From: Clostridium sp. KNHs214
Lineage (GTDB): Bacteria; Bacillota; Clostridia; Clostridiales; Clostridiaceae
Length of the DNA stretch: 64,000 bases
Direction of reading: 5' to 3'
NCBI RefSeq assembly: GCF_000744935.1
Contig: NZ_JQMW01000009.1
Coordinates: 620,001-684,000, forward strand
In this document: one piece after another, positions 42,677 through 51,685 of the stretch
How the letters are laid out: every line of letters begins with the position of its first letter
Position numbering within the stretch: the stretch's first letter is position 1
Notes under the pieces: model-generated
Database searches by the model: none
Told to the model about the DNA's origin: nothing
The model's input: only the letters and a program-made list of their open reading frames with translations
Translations under genes and position numbers: made by a program

Positions 42677-42780
42677 ATAAGAATGTAGGAAAAATACAAA
42701 ATAAAAATGTATAAAAACCTACATTCTTATTTTGTATTTTGGACATAATTGCTATACTTCTACATGGAGGTATAACAACT

Positions 42781-44373
42781 ATGATTAACAACTTACAAGG
42801 AGAGCTATTTCTAATGAATAGCATAGGAATTAAACCAAATTACGCCCAACTGGCAAAAAAATATGGTATGGATTGGAGGACTGTAAAAAAGTATGATCAA
42901 GGCTACAAAGGGAAACCAAAAACGAGAATTAAGAAAAGCAAGCTTGACCCATATCGTGTAGAAATTACTGATAAGTTAGCAATTCGTAGGATTACAATGA
43001 AAGGTGTTTATGAATTTATGGTGGATAAACATGGGATTAATACTATAGGTACCTATTCAAATTTCATCACTTATATCAAGAAAAACAAGTTACTACCTAA
43101 ACAAAGTAATACTGGCCATCCACGTTATGAAACAAAAATTGGAAAACAAGGGCAAGTTGACTGGAAGGAGGATATAACACTTACTTCAAGATCTGGGGAA
43201 AAATACACTATAAATATTTTGCATGTAACACTTAGTTTTTCAAGATATAGCTACTTAGGACTATCCATTCAAAAAAAAACAGATGATGTTTTTAGATGTC
43301 TTATTAATTCCTTTGAAGCCTTTGGAGGAATACCAGAAGAGCTTTTGTTTGATAACATGTCCACTGTTGCAAATGTACATGGAGTAAAGAAAAAGATTAC
43401 TGAAACAATGGGTAAGTTTGCAAAAGATTTTGGATTTAATGTCAGATTGTGTGGGGCAAGAAAGCCTGAAACAAAAGGGACTGTTGAAGCAAAAAATAAG
43501 GTAATTGACTGGATTCGGGCATATGATGGTGAATTTGATACATTAGATAATTTATTAGAGAAACTAAAGGAAATTAATTTAAAAATGAATATAAATATTA
43601 ATACGGAAACAGGCATGTCGCCAACCGCTCTGTTTTATAAGGAAAAGGAATATCTGCATTCTTTACCAAAAGCTTCAATTATTGATACCTATCTATCACC
43701 AAATAAATATAAAGTTTCAAATGAAGCACTAATTAGATTTGGAGAGAGCAAATATTCCGTACATCCTAAGCTTATTAATGAGGAAGTTAGCGTTGATATC
43801 CTCGACAATAAACTATATATCTATTATAAAGGAAAACTTGTAACATTTCACTCAATTAATAAAAATCCAATTAATTATGTTCCAGAACATTACACGATAC
43901 TTATGAAAGGGAAGGTTAAGGCTGCAGATTTAGAGGCTGTAGCTAATGAAAATTTAAAACTTATGGATAGATTATTAGAATCAAGAAAAATAGATATTTC
44001 AAATATAGAGGCTACAAAGTCACCCGAAGCATTATTAGCATATATGAATGGGAGCCCCTATGGTAACTGGATTATAGGGCAGTATGCCCATATGTCAAAA
44101 GAAAATCGAAGCACCTTTATTAAAGGAATGAATTTAGTACTTCCTTATGTAAAGAATAAAGAAATCTTCATGTCTAATTTAAAATTTTCAGTTAAAAACA
44201 ATTGGTGTAAGCAATTAGATTATGATTGCTGGATAAATGATTTTATGGCAGTATGCGATGCAGAATGCATTCTAACAGATGAAGGATATAAAATAATTCA
44301 TAATAAATATGAAAAAGAAATACAGGAGTTTACCTTAGGGCAGGCTCCAGGGATCGTGAGGATGAATTGCTAA
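42781..44373 (+). CDS. istA: IS21 transposase IstA
   Basis: A 530-residue DDE transposase. An N-terminal helix-turn-helix (NYAQLAKKYGMDWRTVKKYD) is followed by the rve core with Asp127 (GQVDWKED), Asp191 (LLFDNMST) and Glu236 (KGTVEAKNK), then a C-terminal domain. GGAGG lies about 12 nt before ATG 42781; the frame extends to 42739 without a better site. A TATACT -10-like box is at about 42752. istB begins directly after its stop codon. Confidence 0.94.
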   Translation: MINNLQGELFLMNSIGIKPNYAQLAKKYGMDWRTVKKYDQGYKGKPKTRIKKSKLDPYRVEITDKLAIRRITMKGVYEFMVDKHGINTIGTYSNFITYIKKNKLLPKQSNTGHPRYETKIGKQGQVDWKEDITLTSRSGEKYTINILHVTLSFSRYSYLGLSIQKKTDDVFRCLINSFEAFGGIPEELLFDNMSTVANVHGVKKKITETMGKFAKDFGFNVRLCGARKPETKGTVEAKNKVIDWIRAYDGEFDTLDNLLEKLKEINLKMNININTETGMSPTALFYKEKEYLHSLPKASIIDTYLSPNKYKVSNEALIRFGESKYSVHPKLINEEVSVDILDNKLYIYYKGKLVTFHSINKNPINYVPEHYTILMKGKVKAADLEAVANENLKLMDRLLESRKIDISNIEATKSPEALLAYMNGSPYGNWIIGQYAHMSKENRSTFIKGMNLVLPYVKNKEIFMSNLKFSVKNNWCKQLDYDCWINDFMAVCDAECILTDEGYKIIHNKYEKEIQEFTLGQAPGIVRMNC

Positions 44374-45132
44374 ATGAACAACTACAATACCCTTATTAAT
44401 AACCTGGACACACTTGAATTAGTGCGAATTAGAGAGAACATTGATAGATACATAGATATGATGACAGACGGTAGCAAAACACCTGTTGATGCCTTATATG
44501 AATTAAGCCAATTAGAAATAAATTTCAAGAAGGATGCTGTAATAAAAGGGAATGTAAAAGTTGCTAATTTTCCGTTTTTAAAAGAAATTGATCAGTTTGA
44601 CTTTGGATTTCAACCCTCAATAGATAAGGGAAAAATCATGGATTTTATAACACTTAGATTTTTAGAAAAGACGGAAAATATAATATTTTGTGGAAGTCCA
44701 GGAGTTGGGAAAACAAATTTAGCTGTATCAATAGGTATTGAAGCGGCTAAGCAACGTAATTGTGTGTATTTTATCACATTCCAGGAACTTATATCACAAC
44801 TAAAAAAAGCAAGTGAAGAAAACAGGTTAGAAAGAAGAATAAAGTGGTTTTGCCGTTATAAACTTCTTATAATAGATGAACTGGGATATCAAAAGATGAA
44901 TAATGAGTCTGCCAACTTATTCTTTAATCTTATAGCCAAAAGGTACGAGAAATCTTCTACAATAATAACAACTAATTCTCCCTTTTCAAAATGGGGTGAT
45001 ATTTTTCAGGAGCCAGTATTAACAAATGCTCTTTTGGATAGATTACTGCATCATTGCTCAGTTATCAATATAAATGGTCCATCATATCGCCTTAAAGATC
45101 AACTTCAATCAATCACTGCTGAGGAGGGGTAA
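44374..45132 (+). CDS. istB: IS21 helper ATPase IstB
   Basis: A 252-residue DnaC-like AAA protein. Walker A is CGSPGVGKTNLAVS (about residue 108) and Walker B is LLIIDELGYQKMN (about residue 168); IITTNSPFSKWGDIF and LLDRLLHHCSVI complete the IstB signature. It assembles with IstA for target capture. It starts with no gap after istA. Confidence 0.94.
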   Translation: MNNYNTLINNLDTLELVRIRENIDRYIDMMTDGSKTPVDALYELSQLEINFKKDAVIKGNVKVANFPFLKEIDQFDFGFQPSIDKGKIMDFITLRFLEKTENIIFCGSPGVGKTNLAVSIGIEAAKQRNCVYFITFQELISQLKKASEENRLERRIKWFCRYKLLIIDELGYQKMNNESANLFFNLIAKRYEKSSTIITTNSPFSKWGDIFQEPVLTNALLDRLLHHCSVININGPSYRLKDQLQSITAEEG

Positions 45133-45192
45133 AAGTACTAAATAAAAATGTAGGTTTTCCTACCATATTATTTTTGAAAAAACCTACATTTT

Positions 45193-48100
45193 TATATTGA
45201 CATTTGCAGTCGGCTCACTTTCCCGTAGCTGCTGCTTCATGGCGTTGTATTCATGCAGGGCTTCCCAAGTTTCCTTTTCTACACCGAACAAGCCGTCTTT
45301 TTCTGCGTGTTCCTGTAAATCGGTCAGACTGGTAACGGCTCCCTCGGTGCCGTCCTCATAGATACGGAAAACCTCGATACCGTCCTGTGTAAACAAACGC
45401 TCGGCGGCTTCCTGTTTCAGCGGAAACATACCGTCCCAAGAATAGCCGTAGTCCTGCATTTCTTTTATGCTGATAGTGGCGTCGGGTACGGGGATTTCCG
45501 GCTGCTCCTGCGGTGGTGCGTCTTGCCCGATTTCCTGTACCTCGGAAGTCTGCGCCTGTTCCTGTGCCTTTTGCAGCTCTGCGATATGTTCATCAATGCT
45601 GTTGATAATTTCCGCTGCGGTGCTGCGGATTGTTTCAAGAGAGCTTTTCAGTTCGGCAAGCTCCCGTCCGGCACTCCACCCGGCAACGTACCCAAAGGAA
45701 TAGTCAGAAGTATCAAGCCCGTAATGCTGGCACACGGTATAGGCGATACTTTCTGCCTGTACCTCGCGGGTGCGGCGGTCGGGTCTGTTCTCCAAGTCCT
45801 CCAAAGGGGCGTTAAGGTCAATGTCATGGATCTTCGCATGGGCGATTTCATGGATAAGGGTTTTTAATGTTTGCAGCTCGCTCATGCCCTCATCAAGGGC
45901 AATACGCTTGTCCTCCAAATGGTAGTACCCGTGTGCGCCGCCCTCGATTTTCTCAAAAGCAACGGGAACAGGGGAAGTCTTTTCAAGGGCAGCAAAAACG
46001 TCCTTGTAATGCTCCACATCTCCGGTCAGCATATTTACGGCAATGTCGGGGATTTCCTTGCCCTCGGTCTGCGATACATCAAAGACAGATACCACCTTAA
46101 AGGCGGGGATTGTGATTTCCTTTTCTTCGGTTACGGGCTTTCCGTCCTTACCGATAATGACTTTCTGTGTCTGCGGGTCGATTTTCTCCATTTCTTTTTT
46201 AATCTTAAAGGGCGACGGTGCAAGGATTTTGATACCCTTTTGTCCTTTCATCACATTTCGCCCAAAGTTATTTTTCCATGCGTTAAATCCGGCGATAAGA
46301 GAAGCGTCGGGCTTCTGCATGGTGATCAGCAGCGTATTGTTAAAGCTGTAATTATGAAACTTTGACATAACGCGCAGATATTCCTTGTAACGCTCGCTGT
46401 CGAACAGCTCCGTAATACCCTGCTCCAAGCGGTCAGTTATTTCTTTGAGCTTTTCGGCGGGTTTCTCGGACGTTAAGACAATGGGGATAACTGGGCGTGG
46501 CTCCTGCGGCGTTGCTTCGGGAACAGCCGCCTGTACTGCCGGGGTTGCGTCCAGTTCGACGGTCGGCTGTGGGTAGCTCATAATGCGATAGTCCTCCGGC
46601 ACATCGCGCCCCTCAAAGTGTTTCTCCCATGCGTCGCCGCTTTCCACAAGGTAGCCGTATTCCGTAAAGCTGCCTTTTTCCTGTGCGGCGGCGTTTCGTC
46701 CAAAGGCGATAAGGTCAATGCTGTTTTTCCATTCAGCGGGCATTTGCACCATGCCGGATTTGTTAAGGTAATAATCGCCCAATTCGCGGGGATTATGTAC
46801 TTCGGGGATATGCACGAAAAAGTCCGGGTTATAGGTTAGGTCGATTATCTGCCCGATATTCTCAAAACCGTTCTTTCGCTGTGTGGCGGCGTTCAGCGCG
46901 GCAATTCCGGAAACGTCAAGGGTTTCCAGTCTTGCCGCAAGGAAATTCAGCTCGTCCACCTGTGCCGCGCATACCATGTCATACGGCAGGGCAATGTGTC
47001 TGTCCTCCCGGTCAGAGTAGCCGTGAATGAAAAATTCCTGCGGGTTGTCTGCGGTAATGCCGACGCTTTGCATGGCTTCGTGAAGCTGCTCTTTGGTGGC
47101 GGGCATGGAAAGCCAGTAGCCACCCGGTTCTCCCGTTTCAAAACGGGTGTGGCTGTCAATCAGGATTGCAAACTGTTCCGTTTCCTGTCCCGGTTCGGTT
47201 CTCGGTGCAGCGGCGGGAATGTCGGCGGCGGGCTGCTTGATTTCCTCGCCCTCTACGGTGTAGCCCGGTAAGAGCTGCCCGTTTACCTTGAACGGCTCCG
47301 CATACTCCGGCGGGATAGGCGGGGATATTTCTGTAAAGAGCTTTTCATACGCCTTGATACGCCCATTCAGATATTTTTCCATAGCTGCCCGGTCAGCAAA
47401 TACCTTTCTGTCCTGTCCGGCGATTTTTTTCTGCCCGTACCCGTGGGGGCTGTTGGTGTAGACGTTCCAAGACAGCGTATAGGAATACGGGATAGACTTC
47501 TGTGCTGCCTTGTCGTAACGGGTATTTTCGTAAACATGGTAGCTCATTTTATATACCCGGTTGCTGATAGTGTGGCGGTCGTTGTCCTCGTCCTGCCACT
47601 TGTTCGCGGTGTGCTTCACTTCGGGTATTCTCGCATACTCAATCGCCTTGTCAAATAGCAGGGTCTTAGCTGCCTGTTCCTCCCATGCGGAAGCCTGTAC
47701 TTTTAGATTTTCAAATACAGTCTGCTCCGCAGCCGCGCTTTCCTCTCGCAGCTTCATAAGCTCGGCAAGGGGTAAGGCGGTCAGCGGGGAAATATCCGCG
47801 TCTTTCGTTTCAAAATAGATACCGCGCTCAATCTTCATTTTGTCGGCGGCGTCCAGTCTGTTGCGGTCATATGAGGAATAACCTGTTTTCCATTCGTCCA
47901 TTTGCTCGCTCCTTTCTTTTTCAATCATGCGGTGCATAAGCTCGTAGTCCTCAATGCTCATGCTCCCGTCAAATACATAAGGGTCAAAATCTTCCCCGTC
48001 CCGGTAGGGCTTTTCGGAAAAGGGAAGCCCCGCTGCATGGGCGGCGGCTCTTGCTTCTTTGATAACCTCCGGGGGAAGTCTGTCGTCATGCGCCCCGATA

Positions 48101-48399
48101 AAACCGTCAAGGTCATTCATGCTGTTTTCATAGTGATAGCGCACTCCGGCGGTCAGCTCGTCAAGGCTCATATCCTCGCCTAAATGCCCGCAGTAGTAGC
48201 CGTTTAGGATTACAGCGGCGGGGTCAGCCGCTTTGATTTCCTCTAACCGGCTCCTGTCAAACGGTTCTAAAGTGCCGTCCACTTCAAGATGAAACAGCTC
48301 GGCGTTCCATGAACGCCCCTCTTTCCAAAACGCCACCCATGCGATACCGTCCCTAAGTTCCTCTTGATAGTCCTTTACGCTGTCGCGCAAACTTGCCAT
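45193..48399 (-). pseudogene. ArdC-like antirestriction/metallopeptidase protein, 5' part (gene split by IS21)
   Basis: About 1070 residues from ATG 48399 (AAAGGAGGTTTTACAC before it). The N-terminal ~600 residues are mosaic ICE domains (GIAWVAFWKEGRSWNAELFH at the start). A later part, RYKEYLRVMSKFHNYSFNNT to WKNNFGRNVMKGQKGIKILA, is the ArdC N-domain (ssDNA-binding). LIHEIAHAKIH near residue 848 is a zinc-peptidase motif. The C-terminus runs into the IS21 end (NIKM, then stop), losing the YodL/DUF4316 domains found at 41809-42672. The remaining part may still be functional. ArdC-type proteins protect incoming DNA from restriction. Confidence 0.82.
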
Positions 48400-48505
48400 G
48401 TGTAAAACCTCCTTTCGCGTATGGCAGCGCGGACGCTGCGTTTGTGGTTGCATAGTCCTACTACGGTGCGCCCGTATTTTTGCCAAAGATTTTTGAGGAT
48501 TTTTA

Positions 48506-48602
48506 GAGGGTTTGGGAAACTTCCCAACAAGCAAAATCCCCGCCAAGCTCGGTTAGAGTGGCAGGGATTTTACGGAAGTGGGTACCCGCTTCCTATGCTT
48601 GC
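48506..48602 (-). other. Three-hairpin element copy B (inverted) between topB and the ArdC-like gene
   Basis: Minus-strand copy of the 97-nt element at 38349-38445, exactly the same length. The first 32 nt match copy A at 27 positions and the last 29 nt at 28. The middle stem, AAAATCCCTGCCA/TGGCGGGGATTTT, has a different sequence from copy A but also pairs. It starts on the last base of the topB stop codon and ends about 106 nt before the ArdC-like start. It could be a second transfer-origin-like site or a regulatory leader. Confidence 0.6.
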
Positions 48603-50698
48603 TATTCCAGTTCTTTGTCCTTTGAAATGGTTACTTTGTAATTCACATACTTACCGCCCGTATCAGCTAAAAGCACCGTTCCGTCGTAGGTTTTGCCCGT
48701 TTTTACGGAATACAGCTTTTTGACTTTTGCCTTGCCGGATTTCAAGAGTGCAGCGGCAATCTTCGGGGTAAAGACAGTTTTTCGTTCCTCAAAGAAGCGG
48801 TCATTTTTCCACATGGTAAAGCTGCACTCTTTGTTGGAACAGTAGTAGTTTTTCTTTCCCTCATAGACCGGGGACTTGCAGCGGGGACACTTCCCAAGCT
48901 CTGTTTTTTCTGTCTTGAAAAGCTCTTGTTTCTCACCCAACACGGAAGCATAGGTTTTTACAAGCTCCTGCGTCATTGCTTCGATACCCTGCATGAAAGC
49001 GGCAGGGTCAGCGTTACCCTTTGCAATCTGCGTCAGATTGTTTTCCCATGCAGCCGTAAGCTGCGGAGAAGTTAAGCTGTCCGGCAGGACGCAGACAAGG
49101 CTTGTGCCGTCTTTGGTGGGAAGCAGCTGCTTGCCCTTGCGCTCCACAAAGCCGCCTTTCACTAATTTTTCAATGACGGCGGCGCGGGTGGCAGGCGTAC
49201 CAAGCCCCCGGCGTTCTGCGTCCGGGTCGGTGTCCTCATTCCCGGCGCGTTCCATAGCCGACAAAAGGCTTGCTTCATTGTGGGGCTTCGGGGGCGTGGT
49301 GTCATGCTCCGTAATCGCTGCGGCAGGGTTTTCAAAGGTCTGCCCCTCGGTAAAATCGGGAACATCTAAGACAAGTTCGTTTTCGTCGTCGCTGTCCGGC
49401 TTTTTTTTGAGGGTCGCCCGAAAGCGGCGGTCAATGTCTTTCCACCCGGCAGCGATTACCGTCCTGCCCCTTGCCGTAAAGTCATGGTCGGCGCAGGAGA
49501 AAACCGCCGTTACCGCTTCGTAAACGTGCGGCTCTGCGGTCGCCATAAGCAGCCGCGCCCCGGTAAGGGTAAGGATATTTCTTTCACTTTCCGGCAGCGC
49601 TGCAAGGTCAGCTTTTGCAAGCTCCATAGTGGGGATAATGGCGTGGTGGTCTGATACTTTTTTGCTGTTCAGAATGCGGGAAACTTCCGGCGTAAAGGAG
49701 ACGCCCGCCATAAAAGGCAGCTTGCCGCAAAGCAGCGATACGATACCCGCCGCTGTGTCGCCCATGTCGTCGGTCAGATAGTTGCTGTCCGTTCTCGGAT
49801 AGGTCAAGAGCTTCTTTTCGTAAAGGGTCTGTGCAAGGTCAAGGGTCTGCTTCGCTGTGTACCCGTAGATACGGTTTGCTTCCCGCTGTAAACTGGTAAG
49901 GTCAAAGAGCTTCGGTGGGGCAATGGTTTTCTTTTCACGGGTCAAGGAAGTGCAGACAGCCGCCGACGCTTCGCAGGCCGCTTTCAGTTTGCCCGCTTCA
50001 TCAGCGGCGCAGATCTTCGCGCTTGCCGCTTCTGCGCCGGGGAGCATAAGGCGCACATGGTAGTAGGTTTCTTTCTTGAAGCTTGTAATGGCAGCGTCCC
50101 GGTCTACAAGCATTTTTAGGGTCGGGGTCTGGACGCGCCCCACATTCAAGGTCTTTCCATACAGGCAGGAGAAAAGACGGGTTGCGTTAATGCCGATAAG
50201 CCAGTCAGCCTTTGCCCTGCATAAAGCAGAATGATAGAGGGCGTCATATCCGCGCCCGTCCTTCAGATGTTCAAAGCCGCTTCGGATTGCACCCGTTTCC
50301 ATTGAGGAAATCCAAAGACGGGTAAAGGGCTTCTTGCAGCCCGCCATTTCATAGACAAAGCGGAAAATCAACTCGCCCTCGCGTCCTGCGTCGCAGGCGT
50401 TCACGACTTCCGAAATGTCGGCGCGGTGCATGAGGTCTTTTAAGATGTTGAATTGCTTTCCTTTATCGGCAGCTACGGTGTACTGCCATTCCTGCGGCAG
50501 AATGGGTAAGCTATCATAGCTCCACTTTTTATACTGCTCCCCGTAGGCGGCAGCTTCGGAAAGCTGTACCAAATGCCCGATACACCAAGAGATTACATAA
50601 CCGTTCCTCTCAATATATCCGTCCTTTTTTCCCGTAACGCCGAGGGCGGCGGCAACCGCCGCCCCGACGCTGGGTTTCTCACAAATCACTAACTTCAT
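48602..50698 (-). CDS. topB: DNA topoisomerase III (TopB) of the ICE
   Basis: A 698-residue type IA topoisomerase. TOPRIM motifs VICEKPSVGAAVAAALG (N-terminus) and NACDAGREGELIFR are present, GINATRLFSCLYGKTLNVGR follows, and the catalytic Tyr lies in LLTYPRTDSNYL near residue 300. A zinc-finger-like C-terminus has CPRCKSPVYEGKKNYYC. It relaxes or decatenates DNA during transfer. Overlap of 4 nt with the DUF4366 gene places it in the transfer operon. Confidence 0.95.
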   Translation of the reverse strand: MKLVICEKPSVGAAVAAALGVTGKKDGYIERNGYVISWCIGHLVQLSEAAAYGEQYKKWSYDSLPILPQEWQYTVAADKGKQFNILKDLMHRADISEVVNACDAGREGELIFRFVYEMAGCKKPFTRLWISSMETGAIRSGFEHLKDGRGYDALYHSALCRAKADWLIGINATRLFSCLYGKTLNVGRVQTPTLKMLVDRDAAITSFKKETYYHVRLMLPGAEAASAKICAADEAGKLKAACEASAAVCTSLTREKKTIAPPKLFDLTSLQREANRIYGYTAKQTLDLAQTLYEKKLLTYPRTDSNYLTDDMGDTAAGIVSLLCGKLPFMAGVSFTPEVSRILNSKKVSDHHAIIPTMELAKADLAALPESERNILTLTGARLLMATAEPHVYEAVTAVFSCADHDFTARGRTVIAAGWKDIDRRFRATLKKKPDSDDENELVLDVPDFTEGQTFENPAAAITEHDTTPPKPHNEASLLSAMERAGNEDTDPDAERRGLGTPATRAAVIEKLVKGGFVERKGKQLLPTKDGTSLVCVLPDSLTSPQLTAAWENNLTQIAKGNADPAAFMQGIEAMTQELVKTYASVLGEKQELFKTEKTELGKCPRCKSPVYEGKKNYYCSNKECSFTMWKNDRFFEERKTVFTPKIAAALLKSGKAKVKKLYSVKTGKTYDGTVLLADTGGKYVNYKVTISKDKELE

Positions 50699-51396
50699 TC
50701 TTCCTCGTCCTCCTGTTCGGGGTCTGCGCTGTCGGCTTCGTCCTCCGGCTCGTCCTCGTCGTATTCGTCAAAATCGAACTCGTCAAGGTCGGTGCTGCCT
50801 TTTACGTTCTGTTTTGATTTCATAACCTTAAAGTAGTAGAGGGCTGCGCCGCCGCCAAGAAGTCCCACAACAAGCAAAATCAAAAGCCCGCCCATGCTGT
50901 TTTTCGGTTTCTCCGGCTCTGTGGGAGCTTCCGGCTCGGCTTCCTTGCCTGTGCAGTTATTCATGGTTACAGAGCAGACAGGACAGGTTGTGTTGACTTC
51001 GCCCGTTTTGCATTTCTCGGTACAGTTGCAGACAGCAGGGGGCGGGGTGGTCTGCCCGTCCTCAATGATTGCCATAAGGTCGGTTTCGTCTACTTGATTT
51101 AAGAAGTGGACGGAATTTTCGCCCTCGGCTGCGCGGTCAACGATGATGTAAAAATAGTTGCCGCCTTTGCTTTTCACGACGATAAACTGCTTGTCCTCGG
51201 CAGCGTCCCCGTCGATGTCGTCCACAAGGGTCATATTGCCCTCCGGGGTTAAGGGCTGCGGCTCGGTTTCCACGATTACGCCGCTGTCGTCGGTTTCCTC
51301 CGTCGGCGTCTGTGCATAGGCTGTAACGGAAAAGCCGCCCACAAGGACAAGGGCGGCGCAAAGTGCGGTAAGGCTTGCAAGGATTTTATTCTTCAT
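50695..51396 (-). CDS. DUF4366 membrane protein of the conjugation module
   Basis: A 233-residue protein with a signal peptide (about residues 1-28, cleavage after AYA), an extracytoplasmic domain with a Cys-rich segment (CNCTEKCKTGEVNTTCPVC), a C-terminal membrane helix (LLILLVVGLLGGGAALYYF) and a very acidic cytoplasmic tail. This is the DUF4366 layout. ATG 51396 follows AGGAGG. It overlaps the DUF4315 gene by 11 nt. It probably belongs to the transfer channel at the cell surface. Confidence 0.9.
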   Translation of the reverse strand: MKNKILASLTALCAALVLVGGFSVTAYAQTPTEETDDSGVIVETEPQPLTPEGNMTLVDDIDGDAAEDKQFIVVKSKGGNYFYIIVDRAAEGENSVHFLNQVDETDLMAIIEDGQTTPPPAVCNCTEKCKTGEVNTTCPVCSVTMNNCTGKEAEPEAPTEPEKPKNSMGGLLILLVVGLLGGGAALYYFKVMKSKQNVKGSTDLDEFDFDEYDEDEPEDEADSADPEQEDEEE

Positions 51397-51643
51397 TCTC
51401 GGTTTCCTCCTGTTCCTCATAGTCTGCGGGGATAGGGGCAATGCCCGGAATACCGCCGCCCGCAAGCATGGCGGTAAGCTCCTGCGGGGTCAGACGCATG
51501 GAGCGCACGAGCTGAACGATTTGCAGATTTTCCGCTTCGGTTTTCTGTGCTTCCAGTCCGCGCAGCTTGTTCTGATACTCCGTGATTTTCTCACGGGTCT
51601 TTTGGATTTCCTTTTCAATTCTTTCGATTTTACTCATAGCCAT
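51386..51643 (-). CDS. DUF4315 family protein
   Basis: An 85-residue protein. The first part is coiled coil (SKIERIEKEIQKTREKITEY), followed by LRLTPQELTAMLAGG and an acidic tail. It matches DUF4315, always found between the CHAP hydrolase and DUF4366 genes in these ICEs. Function is unknown. ATG 51643 follows AAAGGAGAAAAATCATT. Confidence 0.9.
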   Translation of the reverse strand: MAMSKIERIEKEIQKTREKITEYQNKLRGLEAQKTEAENLQIVQLVRSMRLTPQELTAMLAGGGIPGIAPIPADYEEQEETENEE

Positions 51644-51685
51644 AATGATTTTTCTCCTTTCGATTTTCAAATGTGTTGTTGTATG

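Larger units (their letters stand above)
42677..45192 (+). mobile_element. IS21-family insertion sequence
   Basis: About 2516 bp with istA and istB in order. Both ends contain copies of AATGTAGG in both directions. At the left, ATAAGAATGTAGG (42677-42689) is mirrored by CCTACATTCTTAT (42713-42725); at the right, AAAAATGTAGG and CCTACATTTTT lie 45145-45191. Such multiple inverted end repeats are usual for IS21. The AT-rich sequence contrasts with the ICE. Confidence 0.88.
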
